A DNA stretch of 64,000 bases, taken from the NCBI GenBank assembly GCA_000421085.1, contig ATWE01000008.1:186001-250000 (forward strand). The letters run 5' to 3'. A program made the position numbers and the translations under genes. A model generated the notes under the pieces. That model did no database searches. It had not been told where the DNA came from and was given only the letters and a program-made list of their open reading frames with translations. Each line of letters opens with the position of its first letter. Position 1 is the stretch's first letter. This document shows positions 1 through 8,399 of this stretch, in pieces. This DNA is from Ensifer sp. USDA 6670. Its GTDB lineage: Bacteria > Pseudomonadota > Alphaproteobacteria > Rhizobiales > Rhizobiaceae.

Positions 1-2
1 GG

Positions 3-497
3 CCCCGGGACGACGTCATCGAGCTCCTCAACGGCTATTTCGACGCCATGTCGGAACCGATCGAGCGGCACGGCGGAGAGATCCTGAAATTCATGGGAGA
101 CGGGCTTCTGGCGATCTTTCCGCTCAGCAATCCCTGTGCCTGCAGTCAGCTTCTCGGAGCCATCGGCGAGGCGCAGGCCGCCCTTGCCGTTCTCAACGAG
201 GAGAACCTGCGCAAGGGCCACGATCCGCTCGGCTACGGCATCGGCGTCCACGTCGGCGATGTGATGTATGGCAATATCGGTTCGCGCCGGCGCCTCGACT
301 TCACGGTGATCGGACCGGCGGTCAACATCGCCTCGCGTCTCGAAACCCTCACGAAGGAGCTGAAGCGTCCGGTTCTGCTCTCAAGAGCCTTCGTCGAAAA
401 GGCAGGCTGTGCAGGGCAGATGGAAAATCTGGGTTCCTTTGCCCTCCGGGGACTTGATGAGCCGGTCGATGTGTTCGCGTTTTCGGGGAGAAAATAG
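3..497 (+). CDS. Class III adenylate/guanylate cyclase, C-terminal catalytic domain (5' partial)
   Basis: The reading frame is already open at the left edge and ends with TAG, so only the last ~165 residues are present. They form the second half of a class III nucleotide cyclase catalytic domain. KFMGDGLLAIF carries the second metal-binding Asp, followed by the GIGVHVGDVMYGNIGS strand and hairpin, and then VIGPAVNIASRLE with the Asn and Arg that stabilise the transition state. Such enzymes make cAMP (less often cGMP) from the nucleoside triphosphate. The sensory N-terminus lies outside the window, so the input signal is unknown. The gene converges on the next one across a long palindrome. The family call is firm; cAMP over cGMP is inference. 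Confidence 0.9.
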   Translation, partial: PRDDVIELLNGYFDAMSEPIERHGGEILKFMGDGLLAIFPLSNPCACSQLLGAIGEAQAALAVLNEENLRKGHDPLGYGIGVHVGDVMYGNIGSRRRLDFTVIGPAVNIASRLETLTKELKRPVLLSRAFVEKAGCAGQMENLGSFALRGLDEPVDVFAFSGRK

Positions 498-502
498 GCT
501 CT

Positions 503-540
503 GCCTCTCAACCGGCCTGCCGGCAGGCCGGTTGAGAGGC
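503..540. terminator. 38-nt perfect palindrome between convergent genes
   Basis: GCCTCTCAACCGGCCTGCC is followed directly by its exact reverse complement, giving two 19-nt arms with no spacer. It sits in the 51-bp gap between the convergent cyclase and amino-acid binding-protein genes. A bidirectional intrinsic terminator is the simplest reading, although there is no long T run on either side. Confidence 0.7.
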
Positions 541-548
541 ATGCGCCG

Positions 549-1325
549 TCACTTCATCGTATAGACGTCGATGGTGAAATACTTGTCATTGATTTTCTTG
601 TAGGTCCCGTCGGCGCGGATCTCATCAAGCGCCTTGTTCAGCCTCTCGCGCATTTCGTTGTCCTCCTGACGGACAGCAATGCCGACGCCGTCGCCGACGA
701 ACTTTTTGTCGGTGATCGGCTCGCCGACAAGCTCGCAGCAACCCTTGCCGTCGTCATTCTTGGTGACCCAATCGAGCAACGGCAGCATGTCGCCGACCTG
801 CAGGTCGAGCCTGCCGTTGACCATGTCGAGATTGGCTTCGTCCTGGGTGGGATAGAGCTTGATCTCGGCATCCGGGTAGACGGCGGCGATATAGTCGGCC
901 TGGGTCGTGCCGGATTGGGCGCCGATCACCTTGCCCTTGAGTGCCTCGTTGCTGAAGTCTTTGATGCCGGCACCCTTCGGTGCCGCATGCGTCATCGCGG
1001 CGAGGTAATAGGGATTGGTGAAAGCCACCTGCTTCTTGCGCTCCTCGGTAATGAACATCGAGGCGATGATCATGTCGTACTTCTTGGCAAGCAGGCCCGG
1101 AATAATGCCGTCCCAGTCCTGGGCGACGACTTCGCATTCGACCTTCATGCGCTCGCAGAGTGCGAGACCGATTTCCACGTCGAAACCGCCGATCTTGCCG
1201 CTGGAATCGACGAAGTTGAAGGGCGGATAGGCGCCCTCGGTTCCGATCTTCAGCTTTTCCGCAGCGACGGCGGAAGAAGACAATGCAGTGCCGGCGAGTG
1301 CCAGCGCCAGAATAAGGCTTTTCAT
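549..1325 (-). CDS. Amino-acid ABC transporter substrate-binding protein (ArgT/HisJ type)
   Basis: A 258-residue periplasmic binding protein of the SBP_bac_3 family. Residues 1-22 are a signal peptide ending in AVAA. The mature start KLKIGTEGAYPPFNF and the segment GGFDVEIGLALCERMKVEC follow the ArgT/HisJ pattern, including a CX6C pair that forms a disulfide in those proteins. ITEERKKQVAFTNPYY is the usual second-lobe motif. A basic amino acid or opine such as lysine, arginine, ornithine or octopine is the likely ligand; this is inferred from family similarity. No permease or ATPase is adjacent, so it must work with a remote transporter or is an orphan. Confidence 0.88.
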   Translation of the reverse strand: MKSLILALALAGTALSSSAVAAEKLKIGTEGAYPPFNFVDSSGKIGGFDVEIGLALCERMKVECEVVAQDWDGIIPGLLAKKYDMIIASMFITEERKKQVAFTNPYYLAAMTHAAPKGAGIKDFSNEALKGKVIGAQSGTTQADYIAAVYPDAEIKLYPTQDEANLDMVNGRLDLQVGDMLPLLDWVTKNDDGKGCCELVGEPITDKKFVGDGVGIAVRQEDNEMRERLNKALDEIRADGTYKKINDKYFTIDVYTMK

Positions 1326-1440
1326 ATTTGTTCCCCTTGCGCTTGCGCCGTTCTTCGGCGCTTCCGAGGGAACTCTATGGCCAGATTGCGCATAAGCGAA
1401 ATCGATAGGCGCGATAACTGTTATTTTCTATGTTGATCCA

Positions 1441-2352
1441 TCACTCCCTCAGGCGGCCCTGCTTCTTCAGCTGCTGTTCGCGGAAGAAGATGAAGAGACC
1501 GGAGGCGACGATGAGGGCTGCGCCGATCACCATCGACAGCCGCGGCGTATCGCCGAAGATCAGCCAGCCGAAGAAGATTGCCCAGAAGAGCAGCGTGTAC
1601 TGCAGCGGGGCGACCGTCGCGGCGTCGGCGAGCTTCAGCGCCCGGTTGACGAGGACATGGGCGATCATTGCGACGGCGCCCAGCAGGCAGATGAGCGCCG
1701 TGTCGAGCGGTTTGAGAGGTGTCCAGTCGAAGGGTGCCCAGACGAGGCCCGCGACCGCGGCGCCGACGATCTGCCAGAAGGCAAGCGTCGTGTCCGGAGT
1801 GCCGCGCAGCGATCGCCCGGAAATCATCATGAAGGCGAAGGTCATGCTGCCCAGAATCGAGATGAGGGCCGGCAGCGTGAAGGCCTGCGACGACGGCTCG
1901 AGCGCGACGACGACGCCGATGAAGCCGATGCCGATCGCCGTCCAGCGCCGCCAGCCGACAGGTTCCTTCAGCACCAGCGGCGAAACGGCCGCGACATAGA
2001 TCGGCGCCGCCAGCCAATAGGTCATGACATCAGCCAGCGGCAGGTAGACTACGGCGAAATAGAACGCGACCACCTCGGCGGTCGAGGCGACGACGCGGGC
2101 AAACTGAAGGCCGGGCCGCTCGAGGGTGAAGAGCTTTTTCGGGCCGCTTACCCACAGAAAGGGCGCGAGCAGAAGGGCAGCGGCAATGCTGCGGATCAGC
2201 ACCACCTGGCCGACCGAGTAAGTGGCGACAAGCCACTTCCCCATGACGTCGTTCACCGAGAACATCAACATGCCGAGGAGCATGACGACCACGCCGGCAC
2301 GGGCGGCGCCGTTTTCACGGGAAATGTTGCCGGGGACACTGTCGACGGCCAT
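1441..2352 (-). CDS. EamA/DMT family transporter
   Basis: A 303-residue very hydrophobic protein with two EamA repeats (about residues 20-150 and 165-295), each with about five membrane helices. The repeats begin with MLLGMLMFSVNDVMGKWLV and ISILGSMTFAFMMISGRSL. This is the usual length and layout of drug/metabolite exporters of the inner membrane. A short basic C-terminal tail (FREQQLKKQGRLRE) is typical. The substrate cannot be told from sequence. It is transcribed in the same direction as the binding protein to its left but separated from it by 115 bp, so the two are probably not one transport system. Confidence 0.85.
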   Translation of the reverse strand: MAVDSVPGNISRENGAARAGVVVMLLGMLMFSVNDVMGKWLVATYSVGQVVLIRSIAAALLLAPFLWVSGPKKLFTLERPGLQFARVVASTAEVVAFYFAVVYLPLADVMTYWLAAPIYVAAVSPLVLKEPVGWRRWTAIGIGFIGVVVALEPSSQAFTLPALISILGSMTFAFMMISGRSLRGTPDTTLAFWQIVGAAVAGLVWAPFDWTPLKPLDTALICLLGAVAMIAHVLVNRALKLADAATVAPLQYTLLFWAIFFGWLIFGDTPRLSMVIGAALIVASGLFIFFREQQLKKQGRLRE

Positions 2353-2665
2353 GGATGCGAATTCCTTCAGAGCGGGTCCGCGGTCCCGCGGAACGTTTCC
2401 GGCCAGGAGGCTCGGGCTTCAGCGAATCCGGCGTCGTGACCTGCCGCAGCCATTCGCATATTCGGGCGGCGCAATCTATGCCGCACTGCTTATCAATTCA
2501 TCATCTTTGCGAATGATACAATTTGCGAAATTACGGGGATCGCAGGAAAGGCTAAGGACGCCGCCGCGTATGACGCTGGGGCATTTCCGCTTTCCTCCGA
2601 ATGCTCAGCACGTTGTTTTCGAGATTCCCGACGGAAAACCGCTGCGCACCTTCCTGGATTCCAGG
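2353..2665. other. Intergenic region with TTTGCGAA direct repeat
   Basis: This 313-bp gap lies upstream of the leftward DMT gene and downstream of the leftward glgA gene. TTTGCGAA occurs twice, at 2506-2513 and 2522-2529, in an AT-richer patch that could hold the DMT promoter and an operator. No gene with convincing coding features is visible in either strand. Confidence 0.4.
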
Positions 2666-4126
2666 TCAAGCGCTGCCGACCAGGCGCATGTCGGGATTGA
2701 GGAGTTCGCTGTAAAGCTCCGCATAGCGGGCGGCACTGCGATGCCACGAGCAGTCGGTCTTCATGCCCTGCCGGCGAAGTCCCTCCCAGACGCGCCGCAG
2801 ACGGTAGAGCCTGAAGGTGCGGCGCAGCGCGTGGCGTAGTCCGTCCTCGTCGATGGGCGCAAACTGTATGCCCGTCGCGACATGGGCATGGAGCGCGGCA
2901 TCGTTGGCATCGATGATGGTCTCCGACAGGCCGCCCGTGCGGGCGACGACCGGTACGCAACCGTAGCGCAGTGCGTAAAGCTGCGTGAGACCGCAGGGCT
3001 CGAAGCGGGAAGGAACGAGCATCGCATCCGCGCCGGCATGGATCCTGTGGGCGAGGTGCTCGTCATAGCCGATGCTGACGCTGATGTTTTGCGGGAACCG
3101 CCGCATGAGATCCATGAATTCGGCTTCCAGCTTCTCCTCGCCTTGCCCATGGATGATCAGGGTGCCGCCATTCCTGACGATCTCGACGGCGGTCGCCGCG
3201 AGCAGGTCCATGCCCTTCTGCCAGGTCAATCGGTTGACGCTGGCGAAGATCGGGCCACAGGTGTCCGGCAGGCCGAAATGCCGGAGCAGTACCTGCCGGT
3301 TGGGCAGGCGGCGCAGCGGCACGCGCGCCGAATAGTGATGCTCGATGCAGGGATCCGAGGATGGATCCCATACTTCCAGGTCTATGCCGTTGACGATGCC
3401 CACGACATCCGCATGCCGTTCGTTCATCACGCCTTCGAGCCCCATGCCGAAGGCCGGGGACATGATTTCCCGTGCATAGGTGGGGCTGACGACCGTGATT
3501 GCATCGGCTGCCTGCAGGCCGCCCTTGAGGAATCCGATATCGCCGTAATATTCGACGCCGTCGATCGAATAGGCTTCCGCGGGGAGACCGAGCTCGGGGA
3601 AGTAGTGGGCGGGGAATTGCCCCTGGAACGCAAGATTGTGCACGGTCAGGACGCGAGGAATGGTGTCCTCGCCGGCGTATTTCAGATAGAGGAGGCTCAT
3701 CGCCGCGTGCCAGTCATGTGCGTGAATGATGTGCGGCCGCCAGTTGCGAACGAGCCCGCGGGCGATTTGCGATGCCACGAGCGAAAAGGCGGCGAAGCGT
3801 TTCCAGTTGTCTGCATATTCCCGGCCATGGCTGTCCACGTAGAGAGCCCCTTGCCTGGCATAGAAAGCCGGCGCATCGAGCACGAAGAGATCCAGCCCCT
3901 GAGCCCGCGCCGCGAGAAGAGTGGCGCGTTCGCCGAACAGGTTTTCAAACTCGGCGACCGGGGTCGCGTCGCTGAGCGCCCGCATGACCCCTGGGTAACC
4001 CGGAACGAAGCTGCGCGTGTAGATGCCGTGGGCCCTGAGTGCTTTGGGGAGCGACCCGGCTACGTCTGCAAGGCCGCCGGTCTTGACGAGCGGAAAAATT
4101 TCGGCCGTGACAGACAGTATCTGCAT
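2666..4126 (-). CDS. glgA: Glycogen synthase (ADP-glucose type)
   Basis: A 486-residue GT5 glycosyltransferase that adds glucose from ADP-glucose to the non-reducing end of alpha-1,4-glucan in the cytoplasm. The N-terminal ADP-glucose motif KTGGLADVAGSLPKAL is at residues 16-31. The C-terminal Rossmann half contains SVNRLTWQKGMDLL and VPSRFEPCGLTQLYALRYG, the conserved donor-binding segment. The length matches bacterial GlgA (about 480). No glgB, glgC or glgP is adjacent, so this is a stand-alone and possibly second copy. The family call is secure; whether it makes storage glycogen or another glucan is open. Confidence 0.95.
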   Translation of the reverse strand: MQILSVTAEIFPLVKTGGLADVAGSLPKALRAHGIYTRSFVPGYPGVMRALSDATPVAEFENLFGERATLLAARAQGLDLFVLDAPAFYARQGALYVDSHGREYADNWKRFAAFSLVASQIARGLVRNWRPHIIHAHDWHAAMSLLYLKYAGEDTIPRVLTVHNLAFQGQFPAHYFPELGLPAEAYSIDGVEYYGDIGFLKGGLQAADAITVVSPTYAREIMSPAFGMGLEGVMNERHADVVGIVNGIDLEVWDPSSDPCIEHHYSARVPLRRLPNRQVLLRHFGLPDTCGPIFASVNRLTWQKGMDLLAATAVEIVRNGGTLIIHGQGEEKLEAEFMDLMRRFPQNISVSIGYDEHLAHRIHAGADAMLVPSRFEPCGLTQLYALRYGCVPVVARTGGLSETIIDANDAALHAHVATGIQFAPIDEDGLRHALRRTFRLYRLRRVWEGLRRQGMKTDCSWHRSAARYAELYSELLNPDMRLVGSA

Positions 4127-4449
4127 CGATCATGATCCGGGAAACGTGTTGACTGCGACCGGCCCACTCGCCGCCGATGTGCCCTCCATCAACACAATCA
4201 TGAGCGTCAAAGTTCCGGCCGTCCGGTGAAATTTTATCTGCCTGTCGCGCGCTGTTCGTGCGGCCAGGATTTCGCACCGCCTGCCGCCTTCGGGAACACA
4301 AGTCGCGGCTCTTGGTTCTCCTATTCGCGCGAGGGGCGCCGACAGGGCAATGCCCCCGCGCGCTCGTTTTCGTGGCAGCCGCGCCGTGCGTCCCGCCGGA
4401 CGTGCAAAGATCGCTGCGGCATTTGCTCGCACATGGAAGGAGGCAACTG
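4127..4449. promoter_or_regulatory. Divergent intergenic region between glgA and the PEBP-like gene
   Basis: This 323-bp gap separates two genes transcribed away from each other, so it must hold both promoters. Open frames here lack ribosome-binding sites and recognisable domains. No clear operator palindrome was seen. Confidence 0.4.
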
Positions 4450-4911
4450 ATGACCTTCAGTCTGATCAGTCCCGTATTCGCCGACGGCCAGCCGATACCG
4501 CAAAAATATACCCGCGTCGGCGAGAATCTGTTTCCCCCGCTGAAATGGACCGGTACCCCCGAGGGGACGCAGAGTTTCGCGCTGGTCGTGGAGGATCCCG
4601 ATGCGGTGAGCGGTTTGTTCCGCCATTGTGGGATCATCAACATTCCCGGCAATTGGACCGAGTTGCCGCAGGCCGTCGATACTGGTCCCGAACGTGGGAT
4701 CAAGTTCATCAAGAATGATTTCGGCAATGCCCGTTATGATGGGCCGCAGCCGCCTTCCGGAACAGGCGTGCACCGTTACCGGTTCAGGCTCGCCGCCCTC
4801 GACGTGGCCAATCTTTCGATCCCCGACGACGTGGGCGCGGCGGAAGCCTGGGAGAGGGCCTGCAAGCATCTCATCGGCGAGGCGGAGATCGTCGGCACCT
4901 GTGAGCACTAG
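4450..4911 (+). CDS. YbhB/YbcL family Raf kinase inhibitor-like (PEBP) protein
   Basis: A 153-residue PEBP-fold protein. The ATG at 4450 is preceded by GGAAGGAGG, which decides the start over longer upstream openings. The ligand-pocket signatures are present: PPLKWTGTPEGTQSFALVVEDPD (residues about 29-51, with the DPD loop) and PPSGTGVHRYRFRLAAL. Bacterial YbhB/YbcL proteins are small cytoplasmic proteins of uncertain function, grouped with eukaryotic phosphatidylethanolamine-binding proteins. The TAG stop lies inside the left arm of the inverted-repeat element that follows, so the element may have defined the present C-terminus. Confidence 0.88.
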   Translation: MTFSLISPVFADGQPIPQKYTRVGENLFPPLKWTGTPEGTQSFALVVEDPDAVSGLFRHCGIINIPGNWTELPQAVDTGPERGIKFIKNDFGNARYDGPQPPSGTGVHRYRFRLAALDVANLSIPDDVGAAEAWERACKHLIGEAEIVGTCEH

Positions 4912-5139
4912 AGCCCTTCAGGGTTAAATGGAACCAGTTCTGTTGGCTCAAACGGAGTCGGATGGCCGGCCGATCAGGCGGCCCGTTTCAGCCAACCCGC
5001 AGGGCCGGGCATCTTTCCGCCAGGATCAGAGGAGATCGTCTCGGACGTACATCCGGGTACGCCCCTTCGCCAATCGCCTCTGCCCTGACGAAAACCTGCT
5101 CCGGCAGAACTGATTCCATTTAACCCTGAAGGGCTCTAG
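4908..5139. repeat. 232-bp element with 35-bp terminal inverted repeats
   Basis: The arms 4908-4942 and 5105-5139 are inverted copies with one mismatch in 35 (outer end CTAGAGCCCTTCAGGG). A second, internal inverted repeat pairs 4943-4955 (TTGGCTCAAACGG) with 4983-4995 (CCGTTTCAGCCAA), 12 of 13 bases. The rest is GC-rich and contains no convincing gene. The structure fits the palindromic intergenic mosaic elements common in Sinorhizobium (RIME/MITE-like); the exact family name cannot be confirmed here. Neither a target-site duplication nor a transposase is visible. Confidence 0.75.
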
Positions 5140-5220
5140 ACCTCCGTCTGGATCCGCAGCAGGTGGCGATTTCAGTTCCCATTGCTGGAAAATGGCGGTC
5201 CTCCGTTGAGGCGATCGCGG

Positions 5221-6807
5221 TTACTCGGGCAAGCCGGCCAACCGCAGGCCGTCCGCAAACCGGGCGAGGTCTTCCGAGCGGTGGATCGGCAGCCAGTCCC
5301 TGAGGTTGGAAAGGCGCAGCGACGGGTCGAGGCTCCGCAGGCGCTGCATCGCCTTTTGCGCTTCCTCCGTGCGCCCGGCAAGCGCATGGCTCGCCGCCAC
5401 CAGGGCGACCGCGACGAGCAGGCTGGGCAGGTTTCCCAGCGCCCTTTCCGCCCAGACCAGGGCGGAATCGAAGCGGCCGGCGAAGAAATGCGCGAGTGCC
5501 GTTCCGGCCTGCATCCGGAACATTTCCTGGTCCAGCGGGCTCAGGCGGGCGGCGTGCTCGATATGTTCGATCGCACTCTCCGGCTCACCGCGGAAAACGC
5601 GCAGGAAGCCGCCGAGGAACCAGGCGGGGGCGAAGTTGGGGTTGAGCAGCCGTGCCCGATCGATGAGCGCAATGCCGCCGTCCAGGTCTCCGACGAGATG
5701 TCCGAGCGCGTGCCCGCTTCTCGTCAGCGCCACCGCATCGTCCCGGCCAAGTTCGACCGCCTGCCGCGCCAGCCGCGCCCCTTCGGCTATCTCCTCGGCC
5801 CGATCGACCATCCAGCCATTCAATTTGCGCCAGAAATAACACCAGGCCGCCCCGGCATAGGCAGACGCAAATTCCTGATCCAGTTCGATCGCCCGATAGA
5901 ACAAGGGCAGTGCTGCGTCGATGGCTTCATGGGTTCCGCTGTGCAGTTTTGCCATTCCGCGCAGATAATAGTCATGGGCGTCGAGGCTTTCCGTCGGCTT
6001 GCGCTTGGCGCGCTCCATCTCAGCCCGCTCGACCTGCGGTGCGATAGCGCCGACGACGCTTTCTGCCATCCGGTCCTGCAGCTCGAAAATGTCGTCCAGG
6101 GTGCCTTCGAAGCGCTCCGCCCAGAGATGCGTCCCGGCCGTCGCGTCGATGAGCTGCCCGGTTATGCGCACCCTGTTTCCGGATTTGCGCACGCTGCCTT
6201 CCAGCACGTAGCGCACGCCAAGCTCCCTGCCGACGTCCTTCACCTCCACCGCCCGGCCCTTATACCTAAAGCTGGAATTGCGCGCGATGACGAACAGCCA
6301 GCGGATGCGCGAGAGGGCCGTGATGATGTCCTCCACGATGCCATCGGCGAAATATTCCTGCTCCGGATCGCCGCTGAGATTCTGAAAGGGCAAGACGGTG
6401 ATGGAGGGTTTGTCCGGAAGGACGAGCGGGGAGGGTGCTTCTCCCGATCCGCCGGAGGCCCGTAACGCGACGTCTGCACCGACGGGCTGTCGGACTTCTG
6501 CGATCCCGCCGATCCTGATGTCGCCGACGAAGCGGAAACCCTTGCGGGCGACCGTCCGGATCAGGCGCTGCTCCCCGCCGGTGTCGCCGATGGCCTTGCG
6601 CACCGCATTGATGTGGCTGGTGATCGTCGATTCCGAGACGATGCGGCCGCCCCACACCGCCTGGAGCAACTCGTCCTTGCTGACCACGCGGTCGCGGGTG
6701 CCGACGAGGTGCAGCAGGAGGTCGAAGACCTGCGGCCCCACGGACACGACCTGTCCGCGCCGGGTGAGTTCCCGGCGCTCCTGGTCGAGCACGTAGTCTC
6801 CAAACAT
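5221..6807 (-). CDS. Winged-helix DNA-binding protein with TolB-like domain and TPR repeats
   Basis: A 528-residue cytoplasmic regulator of the CadC/OmpR-winged-helix type. Residues about 1-95 are a Trans_reg_C domain (FGDYVLDQERREL through STITSHINAVRKAIGD and VARKGFRFVGDI). There is no receiver domain. A TolB-like segment follows (LPFQNLSGDPEQEYFADGIVEDI, then VRYVLEGSVRKSGNRVRI), and the C-terminal half is TPR-like helices. An in-frame ATG at 6960 would add 51 residues unlike the family, so 6807 was chosen. In rhizobia such proteins are often annotated as adenylate cyclase-like regulators, but no cyclase domain is present. It is divergent from the SDR-cupin-exporter genes to the right and may control them (inference). 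Confidence 0.85.
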   Translation of the reverse strand: MFGDYVLDQERRELTRRGQVVSVGPQVFDLLLHLVGTRDRVVSKDELLQAVWGGRIVSESTITSHINAVRKAIGDTGGEQRLIRTVARKGFRFVGDIRIGGIAEVRQPVGADVALRASGGSGEAPSPLVLPDKPSITVLPFQNLSGDPEQEYFADGIVEDIITALSRIRWLFVIARNSSFRYKGRAVEVKDVGRELGVRYVLEGSVRKSGNRVRITGQLIDATAGTHLWAERFEGTLDDIFELQDRMAESVVGAIAPQVERAEMERAKRKPTESLDAHDYYLRGMAKLHSGTHEAIDAALPLFYRAIELDQEFASAYAGAAWCYFWRKLNGWMVDRAEEIAEGARLARQAVELGRDDAVALTRSGHALGHLVGDLDGGIALIDRARLLNPNFAPAWFLGGFLRVFRGEPESAIEHIEHAARLSPLDQEMFRMQAGTALAHFFAGRFDSALVWAERALGNLPSLLVAVALVAASHALAGRTEEAQKAMQRLRSLDPSLRLSNLRDWLPIHRSEDLARFADGLRLAGLPE

Positions 6808-7071
6808 GAATTGCACTTCGGCATCCCCCGGCCGACCGCCTCGGCTCGCTGTCCGGGCAACTGGCGAATAATATCTGATAGCACTGCATCGCGTAACTGG
6901 CTGCTCTGCCGGCAGCAAGGCATGCCGGTCGAACAACTGTTCCATTGGACAAAAATCCAAGCTTCCTTGAAGGGCAATTCAAGCCGGCCACAGGGACTTC
7001 CCCGACGCTCGCAGGCACTCTCCATTCAGACCGACGGCAATGGTTGCAGTCGAGAGAAGTGGAGACAAGCG

Positions 7072-7824
7072 ATGAAGATCGTCGTTATCGGAGGCACCGG
7101 CCTCATCGGATCGAAACTTGTGAAGAGCCTTCGCGAGCGCGGCCACGATGTGCTCGCAGCCGCCCCCAACACGGGCGTGAACACCATCACCCGCGAGGGC
7201 CTCGCAGGGGCGCTGGACGGTGCGGATGTCGTCGTCGACGTGGCGAATGCGCCGGTGTGGGAAGACAAGGCCGTCCTCGAATTCTTCGAGACGTCGGGCC
7301 GCAACCTGTTGGCTGCAGAGACTGCCGCCGGCGTCCGCCACCACGTTGCCCTGTCGATCGTCGGCAGCGAACGTCTTCCCGACAACGGGTATTTCCGTGC
7401 GAAGGTCGCGCAGGAAAACCTCATCAAGGCATCCGGCATTCCCTACACCATCCTGCGTGCCACGCAGTTCTTCGAGTTCGTCGGCGGTATTGCTCAGTCG
7501 GCGACCGTCGGGGACGAGATTCGCCTGTCGCCGGCGCTGATCCAGCCGATCGCCTCCGACGACGTGGCGGCGGCGCTCGCCGAGGTCGCGGTCGCACCGC
7601 CGGTCAACGGCACGCTCGAAGTCGCCGGTCCCGAGGCAATACCGCTCGATGAACTGGTCAGGCGCTTCCTGCGGTCGACTGCGGACCCGCGCAAGGTCCT
7701 GCCCGATGTTCACGCGCGCTACTTCGGCGCCGTGCTCGACGATCAATCGCTGACCCCCGGCAAGAACCCGCGCCTCGGCGCGATCCGCTTCGAGGATTGG
7801 ATCGGCCGGCAAGCCGCTGGCTGA
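7072..7824 (+). CDS. NAD(P)-binding SDR-like oxidoreductase (NmrA/atypical SDR)
   Basis: A 250-residue atypical short-chain dehydrogenase. KIVVIGGTGLIGSKLVKSL at the N-terminus is the GxxGxxG dinucleotide-binding loop. The middle contains HHVALSIVGSERLPDNGYFRAK and YTILRATQFFEF, as in NmrA-like and YwnB-like proteins that lack the full YxxxK dehydrogenase site. ATG 7072 was chosen because the Rossmann loop starts immediately after it. It is followed 79 bp later by a secreted cupin gene and then the exporter pair, suggesting one transcription unit. The substrate is unknown. Confidence 0.85.
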   Translation: MKIVVIGGTGLIGSKLVKSLRERGHDVLAAAPNTGVNTITREGLAGALDGADVVVDVANAPVWEDKAVLEFFETSGRNLLAAETAAGVRHHVALSIVGSERLPDNGYFRAKVAQENLIKASGIPYTILRATQFFEFVGGIAQSATVGDEIRLSPALIQPIASDDVAAALAEVAVAPPVNGTLEVAGPEAIPLDELVRRFLRSTADPRKVLPDVHARYFGAVLDDQSLTPGKNPRLGAIRFEDWIGRQAAG

Positions 7825-7903
7825 GGCTTCTGCGAAGAATCGAAAAGGCCGACCCGGCACCGGGCCGCGCCAACACCACAAGTGCTCTCAAAGGAGAACT
7901 GAA

Positions 7904-8317
7904 ATGTTCACGCGATTCCTCTCGGCCGTTGCTCTTGCAGCGCTCTCGTTCACTGCAGCCTCGGCCGGCGACCGGCCTGCCGGCAAGGTGACCGTCGTAT
8001 TCGATCACGCCCTTCCGAACGTGCCCGGCAAAAGCATGCGGGGCGTCCTTGTCGAATACGGACCCGGCGGCGGCTCGCCCGCCCACACGCACCCGAAGTC
8101 AGCCTTCATCTATGCGACGGTGCTCGAAGGCGCGATCCGCAGCAGCGTCAACGGCTCGCCGGAAAAGGTCTATCAGGCCGGCGAAAACTTCTACGAAGAT
8201 CCGGGCTCCAAACATGAAGTAAGCGCGAATGCCAGCGACACGGAACCTGCACGGCTGCTGGCGGTGTTCGTCCTCGACACTGAGGAAACGGAACTGACCA
8301 CGCCACTCGGAGAGTGA
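7904..8317 (+). CDS. Secreted cupin-domain protein
   Basis: A 137-residue protein with a signal peptide (residues 1-21, ending ASA) and one cupin barrel. Metal-binding motif 1 is SPAHTHPKSAFIYATVLEG, and motif 2 lies around GENFYEDPGSKHEVSAN. This is the pattern of small periplasmic cupins often found beside SDR and efflux genes. AAAGGAGAACTGAA precedes ATG 7904 as a strong ribosome-binding site. A metal-dependent dioxygenase, isomerase or binding role is possible; nothing in the sequence decides it. Confidence 0.85.
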   Translation: MFTRFLSAVALAALSFTAASAGDRPAGKVTVVFDHALPNVPGKSMRGVLVEYGPGGGSPAHTHPKSAFIYATVLEGAIRSSVNGSPEKVYQAGENFYEDPGSKHEVSANASDTEPARLLAVFVLDTEETELTTPLGE

Positions 8318-8399
8318 CGCCTAGACACTCATCAACGCGGCAGCCTGGCGCAGGTCCCTGCGGCAGGGCTGCGGCAACCGACACCCAACAGGAATTGAG

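Noticed and set aside
1657-2439. Long plus-strand frame opposite the DMT gene
   Set aside because: Charged, repetitive translation antisense to a clear membrane protein; no ribosome site or domain.
4928-5113. Small frame inside the inverted-repeat element
   Set aside because: It lies wholly in non-coding repeat structure and begins in the terminal arm.
6979-7881. Minus-strand frame opposite the SDR at 7072
   Set aside because: Mirror of a well-supported SDR with an intact Rossmann motif; the antisense product has no features.
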